A stretch of 64,000 nt of DNA from assembly GCF_013371495.1 (NCBI RefSeq), contig NZ_JABWTA010000001.1:1240001-1304000 (forward strand), in the 5' to 3' direction. The position numbers and the translations under genes were made by a program. The notes under the pieces are model-generated. The model ran no database searches, was not told the DNA's origin, and saw only the letters and a list, made by a program, of their open reading frames with translations. Positions within the stretch are counted from its first letter, which is position 1. Every line of letters begins with the position of its first letter. This DNA comes from Altererythrobacter lutimaris (GTDB lineage: Bacteria; Pseudomonadota; Alphaproteobacteria; Sphingomonadales; Sphingomonadaceae). This document shows positions 25,984-34,903 of the stretch, one piece after another.

Positions 25984-26996
25984 TGCAGGGGACTGTCGTC
26001 TGCTTCGGAGAGATCCTCAACCGGCTGAGCCCGCCTGTACCGCTGCTGTTGGAACAAGCGAACACGCTGGAAATCTGCACCGGAGGCGCTGAAGCGAATG
26101 TCGCGGTTGCGCTTGCCAATCTCGGGCGCTCAGCGCGCATGGTTTCTGTCCTGCCGGACAACCGGATGGGGGATCGCGCACTCAAATCCATCGCTGCGCA
26201 TGGCGTTGATGTGAGCACCATCACAAGCGCGCCCGGGCGGATGGGTCTCTATCATTTCACTCCGCCTTCCGGGCATCGCAGCGGTGAAGTGATCTACGAC
26301 CGCGCGCATAGCGCTTTCGCAGCCGCCACAGCTGACCAGTTCGATTTTGAAGCTGCGCTGAGCGGGGCGTCTCACTTGCATATCTCGGGTATCACGCTGG
26401 CGCTGAGCGAGGCCTTGGCACAAGCCGCAATCGACTTCGCTAAGGCCGCAAAGACTGCGGGCGCATCGGTCTCTTTCGATGGCAATTATCGCGCTGCGCT
26501 CTGGGCTGAGGCACGCCATGAACCGCGCGAATGGATCGCGCGTGCTCTCGGGCTGGCAGACATTGTCTTCGGCAATCATAAGGATGCAGCGCTCGTGCTT
26601 GACCGCGCGTTCGATGGTGATGGGCCAGAGAGGCGCCGCGAAGCCTCGCTCGCGCTCATCGACGCTTTTCCCACTATCAAGGCCGTCGCATCCACCGCGC
26701 GCCATATCCATGATGGCAATGCGCATCGAATCACCGGACGCATCGATACGCCTGATAATCATGCTGAGAGTGCGGAATGGGTGATGAACGATATTGTTGA
26801 CCGGGTCGGCACCGGCGATGCCTTTGCAGCAGGCGTCTTACACGGCTGGCTTCGCGCGTCTCACGATCTTCATGCAGCGGTCGATTTCAGTATGGCTATG
26901 ACCGCGTTGAAGCATGCAACATGGGGCGACTTCTCGCTCGCAACTCAGTCAGATGTCGAACTGGCCTTGGGAGGGCAAAGCGATGTTCAACGCTAG
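25968..26996 (+). CDS. kdgK: 2-keto-3-deoxygluconate kinase (PfkB family)
   Basis: Phosphorylates 2-keto-3-deoxygluconate to KDPG. The 342-residue protein has the PfkB N-terminal signature (CFGEILNRLSPP, GGAEANVAVALANLG) and the C-terminal ATP/catalytic motif DRVGTGDAFAAGVLHG with the catalytic Asp at residue 284. Starting at ATG 25968 it overlaps kduD by 16 bp; a GTG at 25983 that overlaps the kduD stop by one base is equally plausible. No KDPG aldolase gene follows, so that step must be encoded elsewhere. Confidence 0.9.
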   Translation: MVGALVQGTVVCFGEILNRLSPPVPLLLEQANTLEICTGGAEANVAVALANLGRSARMVSVLPDNRMGDRALKSIAAHGVDVSTITSAPGRMGLYHFTPPSGHRSGEVIYDRAHSAFAAATADQFDFEAALSGASHLHISGITLALSEALAQAAIDFAKAAKTAGASVSFDGNYRAALWAEARHEPREWIARALGLADIVFGNHKDAALVLDRAFDGDGPERRREASLALIDAFPTIKAVASTARHIHDGNAHRITGRIDTPDNHAESAEWVMNDIVDRVGTGDAFAAGVLHGWLRASHDLHAAVDFSMAMTALKHATWGDFSLATQSDVELALGGQSDVQR

Positions 26997-27282
26997 CAGA
27001 TTGTTTGCGGTGCTCTTGGCGGGTGCAGTCATTCCAGCATCCGCCGCTATCGCTCAGGAGGAGGAGAACCCTGCTGCGCCGGTCGCGGCTCAGCCCGTTT
27101 GTAAAGGTGCGCAAGGCTATGCGGAGAGCTTTGACGGGCGGCGTACCTATTTGTGGCGCCCGCAGTGGCTTCAAGCCATCGCTGAGAACGCCCGCGAAGA
27201 CAGCAAGGCGCGTAAGGGCATCGCCGCGGCTGCCGATGCGGCAATGAAACTTCGAATCCAGTCTCCCCGACCAGATTTCTAA
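26983..27282 (+). pseudogene. Truncated alginate-lyase-like gene ending in the tRNA fragment
   Basis: Only 99 codons remain. The product has a signal peptide (MFNASRLFAVLLAGAVIPASAAIA), then CKGAQGYAESFDGRRTYLWRP and QWLQAIAEN, which matches the very start of alginate-lyase-type (heparinase-like, all-alpha) polysaccharide lyases of several hundred residues. The catalytic domain is missing: the last residues RIQSPRPDF are encoded by the tRNA-Pro 3' fragment and the stop follows at once. A good GGGAGGG ribosome site is still present and it overlaps the end of kdgK. It is almost certainly inactive as an enzyme. Confidence 0.75.
27251..27279 (+). repeat. attR-like 29-bp direct repeat (right copy, tRNA-Pro fragment)
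   Basis: An exact copy of 14848-14876, the 3' end of tRNA-Pro(UGG) with six downstream bases. The rest of the tRNA is absent, so it is a scar and not a tRNA gene. It closes the island and supplies the last codons of the truncated lyase. Confidence 0.85.
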
Positions 27283-27355
27283 CTTTCTCTTGTCTGTCGA
27301 CCTTGCTGCTATCTTGGGGATGGTGCGTAGCCGCGCATTCTGGCAAGGGCAGAAA

Positions 27356-28762
27356 ATGTCCAGACAACTTTCATCGTTCGACTATTGCATTCCAGTGGTT
27401 GTCGTGGGTGGAGGCGCGTGTGGAGCAACGGCCGCATTGGCGGCAAAGGCAGGCGGTGCTGAAGTTCTGCTGATCGAGCAGGACCCGCACCCTTATGGCA
27501 CGACGTCCATGTCGCAAGGCCTGATCGCGGCGGCTGGCACGAAAGCTCAGGCTGCTGCTGATATCGAAGACAGTCCCGACGTGCTCTTTGATGACATCAT
27601 GACAAAGACCAAGGGCGAAACTGATCCGGTAATTGCACGCGCGCTAGCTGACAATTCCGGCCCGACGATCGACTGGCTAACCGAGCATTGCGATATTCCG
27701 TTCGCGCTCGACCTCGGCTTCAAGCCTTCTTACGGCAATTCGCGATACCGCGTGCATGGCTGGCCCGGGCATGGCGGCGAAGATCTGCTCGGGCTGATGC
27801 ACAGACGGCTCGACGATCATGGTGTCGACGTGATGCTGGGCTGCAGGCTGAGCAATATCTTTACAGACGAGCGCGGCGCGGTCAGTGGCATTGCTATAAC
27901 GCAGCCAGATGGGAGCCGCGAAGAATTTGGCTGTGAAGCGCTGGTGCTCGCCTGCGGAGGCTTCGCCGCAAACGCAGAGCTTGTCGTAAAGCACATGCCT
28001 GAGCTCGCCAATGCGCGCTATAACGGCCACGAAGGCAGCCACGGCGATGCGATTGTCTTAGGGCAAAAGCTTGGCGCAGCGGTCGGCGATATGGGGTCAT
28101 ATCAAGGCTATGCGATGCTAACCGATCCGCAAGGCATTACCGTCCCGCCCCTGCCTCTCATTGAAGGCGGCGTGCTCATCAACACAAATGGCGAGCGGTT
28201 CGTTGACGAGAGTCTCGATATTGCTGGCATGATGCTGGAAGTGCTCGCACAGCCCCGCGGATATGTCTGGGTGGTCTATGATGAAACGATCGAAGCGACC
28301 TGCCTCTACACAACCGAGATGGCCGAACTTATCCGCCTCAATGCGCCGCGGACAGCGAACAGCGTTAAGGCGCTCGCTAAAGCGATAGGCGTGCCGCACA
28401 AGGCCTTGGACCGAGAGTTCCAGATAATCGACCGGGCAAAAGAGACTGGCAATCGCGACGCAATGGGCCGCGACTGGAGTGAATGCCACGTGCCGGAAAA
28501 GGGCCTAAGAGCACTCAAGGTGACCGGCGCGCTTTATCACACCCAAGGGGGCTTGCAGATTGACGGGCATGCGCGAGTCCTGCGCGAAGATGGCAGCGTG
28601 ATCCCCGGCCTCTTCGCCGGCGGCGGTAGCGCGCGCGCAGTCTCCGGCCCAAGCCATTGGGGTTACATGCCCGCCATGGGCCTCTGCACGGCTGTGACGC
28701 TTGGCAGGCTCGCAGGAATGGGTGCCGCAGAGCGCGCGTCCAAGCAGGCCATTTCCGCTTGA
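27356..28762 (+). CDS. FAD-dependent oxidoreductase, fumarate reductase/succinate dehydrogenase flavoprotein-like
   Basis: A 468-residue flavoprotein. The dinucleotide motif VVVVGGGACGATAALAAK is near the N-terminus, followed by HPYGTTSMSQGLIAAAG, a middle ALVLACGGFAAN and the C-terminal FAD loop GLFAGGGSARAVSGPSHWGYMPAMGL. Relatives include fumarate reductases, ketosteroid dehydrogenases and urocanate reductases; the substrate is not clear. The ATG at 27356 is preferred over the longer frame from 27290. It is the first gene outside the island and is coupled to the MATE gene through a TTGA overlap. Confidence 0.82.
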   Translation: MSRQLSSFDYCIPVVVVGGGACGATAALAAKAGGAEVLLIEQDPHPYGTTSMSQGLIAAAGTKAQAAADIEDSPDVLFDDIMTKTKGETDPVIARALADNSGPTIDWLTEHCDIPFALDLGFKPSYGNSRYRVHGWPGHGGEDLLGLMHRRLDDHGVDVMLGCRLSNIFTDERGAVSGIAITQPDGSREEFGCEALVLACGGFAANAELVVKHMPELANARYNGHEGSHGDAIVLGQKLGAAVGDMGSYQGYAMLTDPQGITVPPLPLIEGGVLINTNGERFVDESLDIAGMMLEVLAQPRGYVWVVYDETIEATCLYTTEMAELIRLNAPRTANSVKALAKAIGVPHKALDREFQIIDRAKETGNRDAMGRDWSECHVPEKGLRALKVTGALYHTQGGLQIDGHARVLREDGSVIPGLFAGGGSARAVSGPSHWGYMPAMGLCTAVTLGRLAGMGAAERASKQAISA

Positions 28763-30102
28763 GCCAAACGGCGAGCCAACCGCCCGGTGCGGCGCTCGAC
28801 ACACGCGCGATCTGGGCGATTGCTCTGCCCGCCATGCTCACCAATGTCGCCACCGCACTGATCGGGCTTGGCGATATGTGGATCGTTGGACAATTGAACG
28901 ACGCGCCAACGCAAGGCGCTGTCGATATCGGCGCGCGGCTGTTCGCCATGCTGTTTGTCGTCATGAACTTCTTGAAGACAGGCACAACCGGACTGGTCGC
29001 ACAGGCAGGCACACGTGAGGGTGAGAAAGCGCAGGCCGAGCTCCTCGCGCGCGGACTGGCGATCGGCCTTGCGATTGCGCTTGGCCTGATGCTGGCAAAG
29101 CCTGTGCTTCTCCCTGCCCTGCTGAGCGCGCTCGGTGCGGAAGGCAAGGTTCTCGAGGCTGCCCGTACATATGCTGTGATCCGGTATTGGAGTGCGCCGG
29201 GCGTCATGCTCAACCTTGCTCTGATGGGCTTTCTTATCGGGCGGCGGCAGATGGTCGCCGTGCTCTGGATCGAAGTCGCTTACAACGTGCTCAATGTCAG
29301 CCTTGGCTACTGGCTTACGCTGATCCTCGACTGGGGAATTGCAGGCATTGGCTGGTCGAGCTTCATCGCGGAATATGCGAAGCTCGTCGTACTGCTTACC
29401 CTCGTCATGCGAGGTTCCGCTGCGCGCGACATCTGGGCATCGCTGACCAATAGTGCCATCCTTAAATGGCAAGCGATCAAGCCGTTCCTCAGCACCAATC
29501 GCGACCTGTTCTTGCGCACGGTCGTGCTGATGCTGGCGCTAGCTGCCCTTACGCGCCTGTCCGCCGAGCGCGGTCCCGATGTGCTCGCCGCCAATGGCAT
29601 TCTCTACCAGATGTTCGTGCTGACCGCCTTGCTGCTCGACGGGTTCGAGAACGCAGCACAAGTCCTCAATGGTGAGCGGCTGGGCGCAAAGGATAGGCAA
29701 GGCTTTGCAGCCTATATCCGCGCGATCCTGTGGCGCGGCCTTGCCGTGGCCGGCGTCGTCGCGCTTGGCTTCGCTTTGCTTGCTGACCCGATCCTTGCAA
29801 GCTTTGCAGCGACCCCTGAAGTCGCGCGCGAAGCGCAAGCGCAAGCAATCTGGCTGGTCATCATCCCGTTTGCCGGGGTCGCGAGCTTTGTCTTCGATGG
29901 TGTTTTTGTGGGGGCAAGCTGGACCCGCGCGATGCTCGCTTCGATGATCGGTGCAGCAATCGTCTTCGCGCTATCGTTATGGCTCAGCTGGCCGCTTGGT
30001 AACGCAGGGTTGTGGGGAAGCTTCGTGCTATTCCTCGCCGTGCGCGCAATCCTGCAAGCAGCGATAATCCCCGCGCGCATGCGAGCAAGTTTCGCGGATT
30101 AA
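28759..30102 (+). CDS. MATE-family efflux transporter (DinF-like)
   Basis: A 447-residue multi-drug/toxin extrusion protein with about twelve membrane segments. The N-terminal AIWAIALPAMLTNVATALIGLGDMWIVGQL and the repeated arrangement in the second half (FLRTVVLMLALAALTRLS, DGFENAAQVLNGERLGAKD) are those of the DinF branch. A TTG start at 28759 overlaps the flavoprotein stop (TTGA) and gives the right length; longer in-frame starts do not match the family. It converges with the diguanylate cyclase gene, overlapping by 4 bp. Confidence 0.88.
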   Translation: MSQTASQPPGAALDTRAIWAIALPAMLTNVATALIGLGDMWIVGQLNDAPTQGAVDIGARLFAMLFVVMNFLKTGTTGLVAQAGTREGEKAQAELLARGLAIGLAIALGLMLAKPVLLPALLSALGAEGKVLEAARTYAVIRYWSAPGVMLNLALMGFLIGRRQMVAVLWIEVAYNVLNVSLGYWLTLILDWGIAGIGWSSFIAEYAKLVVLLTLVMRGSAARDIWASLTNSAILKWQAIKPFLSTNRDLFLRTVVLMLALAALTRLSAERGPDVLAANGILYQMFVLTALLLDGFENAAQVLNGERLGAKDRQGFAAYIRAILWRGLAVAGVVALGFALLADPILASFAATPEVAREAQAQAIWLVIIPFAGVASFVFDGVFVGASWTRAMLASMIGAAIVFALSLWLSWPLGNAGLWGSFVLFLAVRAILQAAIIPARMRASFAD

Positions 30103-31307
30103 GCCGCTTCGTCAGTAGCGAGAGCAGCAGCCGCATTCTCTGCCATCGGTTCACGCTTTTCCTCTCGCCGATCAGCCAGCACCTGGTTCCGCCCGGCCTC
30201 CTTCGCCCGATAAAGCGCTGCATCTGCGCGCGCGAACAGCTTGCCAAAGCCTTCCTGTGGACGGCATGTTGCGACACCAAAGCTAGCTGTCAGCCGCACA
30301 TCACTGTTGATCCCGTCATGGGGCATCGCAGCAAAGGCTTCGCGGACCCGCTCGGCCAGACGCTCCGCCGGATCAAGCTCGCAATTCCAGATCATGATAC
30401 AGAATTCTTCGCCGCCGATGCGGCCGCAAACGTCGTCTGCGCGCACCATGCGCTGGATCAGCTTGCCAAAAGCGACAATCGCGCGGTCACCCGACTGGTG
30501 ACCCCAAATGTCGTTCACTTGCTTGAAGTGATCTATATCTGCCACGATCATGCTGACAGGCACATTCTTGCGCGTGCCGCGATCAATCATGTCCATTGCA
30601 GATTGTTCAAATGCACGGCGCATCTTGAGGCCGGTCAGGTGGTCGTTTTCTGAATCCTCGCGAACCATGCTCATCTGGTCCTGAAGCACCGCTGCGACAA
30701 TAGACATGGCAAGCGCCAGCGTGAGCACACCTACCGCCACCATAAGCAATGCATAATAGTCTGAGGACTTGTAGACTTCGACTGTCATGCGCTGCGTCAC
30801 AATGATGGAGAGGACCGGTCGCGCGAAAAACATTGCCGAGCAAATCCCGACAACCCAAACGATAACCTTGTCGATGCTCGTGCGGATCCCAAGCTGCATG
30901 AGGTCACGCGCGGCAAGTGCAAATATCAGTCCATGGCCGACATTGGCAGAATAGAGCCATGGGCGCATGTCATCGCCAACAATCGAGACTGACATTAACA
31001 CCGCTGTGATCGCCTGGATAACAGCAAACAGTCGGATCGGAGCATACAGGCCGACGCGGTGATAGAGCCCCCAGAACATCATAATGCCTGCGACCGAATA
31101 CAGTGTGTGAACTGCAATCATCGCCGGGATATTGGTGGGCGCGGCGGCATAGTGGAACAGCAGGAAACCCAAGCCGACCAGCATGTATGTGCCAGAAAAG
31201 GCTAGGACGTGCCGTGCATCACGCATGCGCAGCCAGAGCGCTGCGAACGCTCCTGCGAGAATAAGCGTGATGGATGGGACAAAAAGCCCCAGAATCTGGC
31301 TAGACAC
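30099..31307 (-). CDS. Membrane-bound diguanylate cyclase (GGDEF)
   Basis: A 402-residue protein with several N-terminal membrane segments (residues about 1-210) and a C-terminal GGDEF domain that makes c-di-GMP. The domain begins NDHLTGLKMRRAFEQ, has ADIDHFKQVND, the active-site GGEEF at 298-302, and an intact RxxD inhibitory site (RADD, 289-292), so it should be active and product-inhibited. No EAL domain is present. The sensory helices do not match a named domain I recognise. Confidence 0.92.
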   Translation of the reverse strand: MSSQILGLFVPSITLILAGAFAALWLRMRDARHVLAFSGTYMLVGLGFLLFHYAAAPTNIPAMIAVHTLYSVAGIMMFWGLYHRVGLYAPIRLFAVIQAITAVLMSVSIVGDDMRPWLYSANVGHGLIFALAARDLMQLGIRTSIDKVIVWVVGICSAMFFARPVLSIIVTQRMTVEVYKSSDYYALLMVAVGVLTLALAMSIVAAVLQDQMSMVREDSENDHLTGLKMRRAFEQSAMDMIDRGTRKNVPVSMIVADIDHFKQVNDIWGHQSGDRAIVAFGKLIQRMVRADDVCGRIGGEEFCIMIWNCELDPAERLAERVREAFAAMPHDGINSDVRLTASFGVATCRPQEGFGKLFARADAALYRAKEAGRNQVLADRREEKREPMAENAAAALATDEAA

Positions 31308-31495
31308 CGTGTTCCCCGTTTCGATCCAAGAAACGGCATAGCCTGCGCGTAGTTAACAGGCTGATAAGGGGCCTGAAAAGTGCTGCGAATTTCGGGCTTT
31401 TAATCCTCGACGAGAGGTTGCTTGCCCTTGCCGCTCTCACACCCTATCTGGCCCCTGTAATTCTCAAACAGATTCAGACTTGAAGGACCCGCCCC

Positions 31496-33172
31496 ATGGC
31501 CGCGCAATACGCCTATGTGATGAAAGGCATGACGAAGAGCTTCCCCGGAGCTCAAAAGCCTGTGCTTTCGAACATTAATCTTCAATTTTATCAAGGCGCT
31601 AAGATTGGTATCGTTGGTCCCAACGGGGCCGGCAAATCGACCCTGATGAAGATCATGGCGGGCATCGACACCGATTTTTCGGGCGAAGCATGGCCGGGTG
31701 AGAACATCACCGTGGGCTATCTCCCACAGGAGCCTGAGCTCGATACGTCGAAAAACGTGCTGGAAAACGTGAAAGACGGCGCGCGCGAGATTGCGGACAA
31801 GGTTGACCGTTTCAACGAAATCACGGGGCTAATGGGCGATCCGGATCGCGACGATTTCGACGATCTGATGATGGAAATGGGCACGCTTCAAGAAGAGATC
31901 GATGCAGTGGACGGCTGGACGCTCGACAACCAGCTCGAGATTGCGATGGAGGCGCTGCGCTGCCCGCCTTCGGACATGCCGGTCGATAACCTTTCCGGCG
32001 GTGAGAAGCGCCGCGTCGCGCTCACCCGTCTGCTGATCCAGAAGCCGTCAATCCTGCTGCTGGACGAGCCGACCAACCACCTGGATGCCGAATCCGTCGA
32101 ATGGCTTGAGAACCACCTCAAGGAATATGCTGGCGCCGTGCTGATGATCACCCACGACCGCTACTTCCTCGACAATGTGGTGGAGTGGATCCTCGAACTC
32201 GATCGCGGCACATACTACCCGTATGAAGGCAATTACTCGACCTATCTCGAGAAGAAAGCCAAGCGTCTGGAGCAGGAAAGCCGCGAGGAATCGGGCAAGC
32301 AGAAAGCGCTCAGCCGCGAACTGGAATGGATCCGCCAGACCCCTGCCGCACGCCAGACCAAGTCAAAAGCGCGTATCCGCAAGTTCGAGGAGCTGCAGGA
32401 AGCTCAGGCCGGACGCGCGCCCGGCAAGGCGCAGATCGTCATTCAGGTGCCGGAACGCCTTGGCGGCAAGGTCATCGAGGCGAAAAACATCTCGAAGGCC
32501 TATGGCGACAAGCTGCTCTTCGAAAACCTCTCTTTCATGCTGCCCCCCGGCGGTATTGTCGGCGTGATCGGTCCGAACGGCGCGGGTAAATCCACGCTGT
32601 TCCGCATGATCACAGGGCAGGAAACACCTGATACCGGCTCAATCGAAATCGGCGACACGGTGCATCTGGGCTATGTCGATCAGTCGCGCGACGACCTCAA
32701 TCCGAAGAACAATGTCTGGGAGGAAATCTCCGACGGGCTCGATTACATGCAGGTCAACGGCCACGACACCTCGACCCGCGCTTATGTGGGTGCGTTCAAC
32801 TTCAAAGGCGCGGACCAGCAGAAGAATGTCGGAAAGCTTTCGGGCGGGGAGCGCAACCGCGTGCACATGGCGAAGATGCTCAAGCAAGGCGGCAATGTGT
32901 TGCTGCTGGACGAGCCGACCAACGACCTCGACGTGGAAACGCTGGGCGCGCTGGAAGATGCGATCGAGAATTTCGCCGGCTGCGCTGTGGTGATCTCGCA
33001 CGACCGCTTCTTCCTGGACCGTCTGGCGACGCATATCCTGGCGTTTGAAGGGAACTCACACGTCGAATGGTTCGAAGGCAACTTCGAGGCTTACGAGGAA
33101 GACAAGCGGCGGCGTCTGGGCGATGCAGCTGATCGGCCGACGAGACTGGCGTATAAAAAGCTGACGCGGTGA
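31496..33172 (+). CDS. ettA: Energy-dependent translational throttle protein EttA (ABC-F)
   Basis: A 558-residue ABC-F protein with two ATPase domains that binds the ribosomal E site and gates early elongation by ATP level. Both Walker A loops read GPNGAGKST, the signature motifs are LSGGEKRRVAL and LSGGERNRVHM, and the Walker B segments are LLLDEPTNHLD and LLLDEPTNDLD. The first domain begins YVMKGMTKSFPGAQKPVLSNI, the typical EttA N-terminus, and the linker helices (residues about 240-310) are charged as expected. Confidence 0.96.
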   Translation: MAAQYAYVMKGMTKSFPGAQKPVLSNINLQFYQGAKIGIVGPNGAGKSTLMKIMAGIDTDFSGEAWPGENITVGYLPQEPELDTSKNVLENVKDGAREIADKVDRFNEITGLMGDPDRDDFDDLMMEMGTLQEEIDAVDGWTLDNQLEIAMEALRCPPSDMPVDNLSGGEKRRVALTRLLIQKPSILLLDEPTNHLDAESVEWLENHLKEYAGAVLMITHDRYFLDNVVEWILELDRGTYYPYEGNYSTYLEKKAKRLEQESREESGKQKALSRELEWIRQTPAARQTKSKARIRKFEELQEAQAGRAPGKAQIVIQVPERLGGKVIEAKNISKAYGDKLLFENLSFMLPPGGIVGVIGPNGAGKSTLFRMITGQETPDTGSIEIGDTVHLGYVDQSRDDLNPKNNVWEEISDGLDYMQVNGHDTSTRAYVGAFNFKGADQQKNVGKLSGGERNRVHMAKMLKQGGNVLLLDEPTNDLDVETLGALEDAIENFAGCAVVISHDRFFLDRLATHILAFEGNSHVEWFEGNFEAYEEDKRRRLGDAADRPTRLAYKKLTR

Positions 33173-33211
33173 GGCTCTAAACGGTCAACTTGTGTGACTA
33201 TGGTCCGATAG

Positions 33212-34150
33212 GTGGCAAGTTCAAAAAAGCATCATTGGTGGCCAGTCGGTCTCCAATCATACTGGGCCGACCACAAAGGTGTCGTAAAATCAATCGATCC
33301 GGATGGGATTGTTGGATGTAAGAAATTCCACAACCGTCAAATTGCTAAGAAAAGACATGGTCACACAATGCGCCTGAAGCAGGGCGTGTGGGAAATGAAC
33401 TTCGAGCCAGAATTTGAAATTGACGGCAAAGTCCATTCAATCGTGAAGAAAGCCTTTGACCTACCAGCGCCAGGCAACCACATATCGGATTGGCCGCGGA
33501 CAATTCGATCAGTCTTTAATGGCGAGATGATGAGCGAGGCAGCGTGCAATTACTACACGCTCGACGAAACATCTCATCGTGATTTGCTCTTACTGATGAT
33601 CTCTCTTCTCACGCGCAGCCCCGCTTGCCGCTGGAGGCTAGAAAACATTCCGAAATCCTACGGTTTGCCCGCCAACGAAGACATCGGAAAGCTCAACATG
33701 TACCATAGGTTTTTGCAGGCGAAGGCACTTTGTAACAATGGCTTGTTGTCATTGCAGTATTTCGTCGCTCTGCACGCCAAAACGAAAAACTTCATCTTTG
33801 GAGATGGGTTTCTGGACTCGGTAATTCCAGGACTTCTATCAGGTAGTATCACCGGTCGAGCGTATGTTCCTTTGACCCCGAACCTATGCATCTACTTCTC
33901 GACCGCAAACCGTGGACGACCTCAGCCGAACTTTGCATCGCTTAGTGCGCCCAATTGGGTGATCGACCGTATTAATCAGACTACCCAAGCTTATTCGCGA
34001 GACACGCTCTTTTTCAAAGGGCGCAAGCCTAAGCTCTCCGAAACCTTTACGAGGCGGGAATATCTTCAACTGAAATTCCATTCTGACAGTCTTACCTCCA
34101 GATTAGACGCCTTGGCAGGGAATCCATCGGGAGGGGGAAATCAAGCCTGA
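33212..34150 (+). CDS. Uncharacterised protein, possibly DUF4238-related
   Basis: A 312-residue protein that I do not recognise securely. The opening KKHHWWPVGLQSYWAD and a later PLTPNLCIYFSTA resemble the start and the C-terminal core of DUF4238-type proteins, whose function is unknown. The gene is visibly richer in A/T than its neighbours, has few alphaproteobacterial-style codons, and starts with GTG only 39 bp after ettA without an obvious promoter. It may have arrived by transfer. No partner gene is evident, and a defence role would be pure guesswork. Confidence 0.6.
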   Translation: MASSKKHHWWPVGLQSYWADHKGVVKSIDPDGIVGCKKFHNRQIAKKRHGHTMRLKQGVWEMNFEPEFEIDGKVHSIVKKAFDLPAPGNHISDWPRTIRSVFNGEMMSEAACNYYTLDETSHRDLLLLMISLLTRSPACRWRLENIPKSYGLPANEDIGKLNMYHRFLQAKALCNNGLLSLQYFVALHAKTKNFIFGDGFLDSVIPGLLSGSITGRAYVPLTPNLCIYFSTANRGRPQPNFASLSAPNWVIDRINQTTQAYSRDTLFFKGRKPKLSETFTRREYLQLKFHSDSLTSRLDALAGNPSGGGNQA

Positions 34151-34231
34151 GATGACATCTCGGCCAAACTTAAGCTGATAGCGAGTTGCCGTGCTTCGAC
34201 AAGCTCGGCACGAACGGTGTAGAGAGGGCAT

Positions 34232-34672
34232 ATGCCCACCTCCTCCAAATTTGACCGCACCATATCCGAATGGCTTGAGGCCGAAGGGATCGTCGAGCCG
34301 TCATCGCCCGGCGACATTGCGGATACAACCTGCGTTCGCGAATTGCTGATCGCTGCAGCCAGGGAGGCGCGCGCGTTAAGCTATTCCGAGATACTCGGAA
34401 TGTTAGGTCACCGCTTCACGCGGCCCAAGATGCGCGCGCTGTGCAAGACACTCGACGCCATCGACGAGAGCGGCCGCGCCAATGGCGAACCCGGCCTTGC
34501 GGTGCTGGTTGTACGCGAAAGCGACCGCTTGCCCGGTCAAGGCTGGTGGGTCGGCAATGCCGAGAGGCTCAAACACAATGGCGACTGGACAGGTGCGGAG
34601 GCCGCAAAGCTGATCCGCAAGGAGCAGCGCCGCGCCTTCGCTCACTGGCGCGACAAGCCGGATCAGGCATAG
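34232..34672 (+). CDS. Conserved hypothetical protein of sphingomonads
   Basis: A 146-residue soluble protein. It has a helical N-terminal half (FDRTISEWLEAEGIVEP) and a compact region with RFTRPKMRALCKTLDAIDE and GLAVLVVRESDRLPGQGWW, which reads like a small conserved domain resembling a winged-helix or Mrr-type N-terminal fold. I recall similar sphingomonad proteins annotated inconsistently, and I do not assign a function. Start ATG 34232. Confidence 0.65.
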   Translation: MPTSSKFDRTISEWLEAEGIVEPSSPGDIADTTCVRELLIAAAREARALSYSEILGMLGHRFTRPKMRALCKTLDAIDESGRANGEPGLAVLVVRESDRLPGQGWWVGNAERLKHNGDWTGAEAAKLIRKEQRRAFAHWRDKPDQA

Positions 34673-34778
34673 CGCCGCGAGCCGTTTCCTACACGGGCAT
34701 CCGCCGTTACCCTCGCCAGCGGTTCTTTCTTACTGTCGATCCCACCGCTCGCCGCGAGTTTTCCTAAAATAGGAAAGG

Positions 34779-34872
34779 TGTCAACTTTGTTGGAGTTGGC
34801 AAATACCTGTAATCACACAAGAACAGCTCAAAAAGCGCGCTTTTTGTAGGTGACACTGTCAAGTTTGTTGGA
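34779..34872. repeat. Imperfect direct repeats flanking a perfect palindrome
   Basis: TGTCAACTTTGTTGGA (34779-34794) and TGTCAAGTTTGTTGGA (34857-34872) differ by one base and lie 78 bp apart. Between them, CAAAAAGCGCGCTTTTTG (34829-34846) is an 18-bp perfect palindrome. The 34673-34903 region separates two convergent genes and holds nothing else I can identify. Confidence 0.5.
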
Positions 34873-34903
34873 TTCGCGCAAAAGCCCGCTCAAGCCCGCG
34901 CAA

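Larger units (their letters stand above)
14848..27279. mobile_element. 12.4-kb genomic island in tRNA-Pro(UGG) carrying a uronate-catabolism locus
   Basis: The segment is bounded by perfect 29-bp direct repeats, the left one inside an intact tRNA gene and the right one a lone tRNA 3' fragment, the classic scar of site-specific integration. All genes between belong to one function (polysaccharide/uronate uptake and breakdown), and the last one is cut short at the right repeat. No integrase, transposase or conjugation gene remains, so the element looks immobile now, or was moved by an enzyme encoded elsewhere. The flavoprotein gene following the right repeat would have stood next to the tRNA before insertion. 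Confidence 0.78.

Noticed and set aside
34829..34846. CAAAAAGCGCGCTTTTTG as a bidirectional terminator
   Set aside because: The palindrome has no loop and would fold into a weak stem of A-T pairs; kept only as a repeat.
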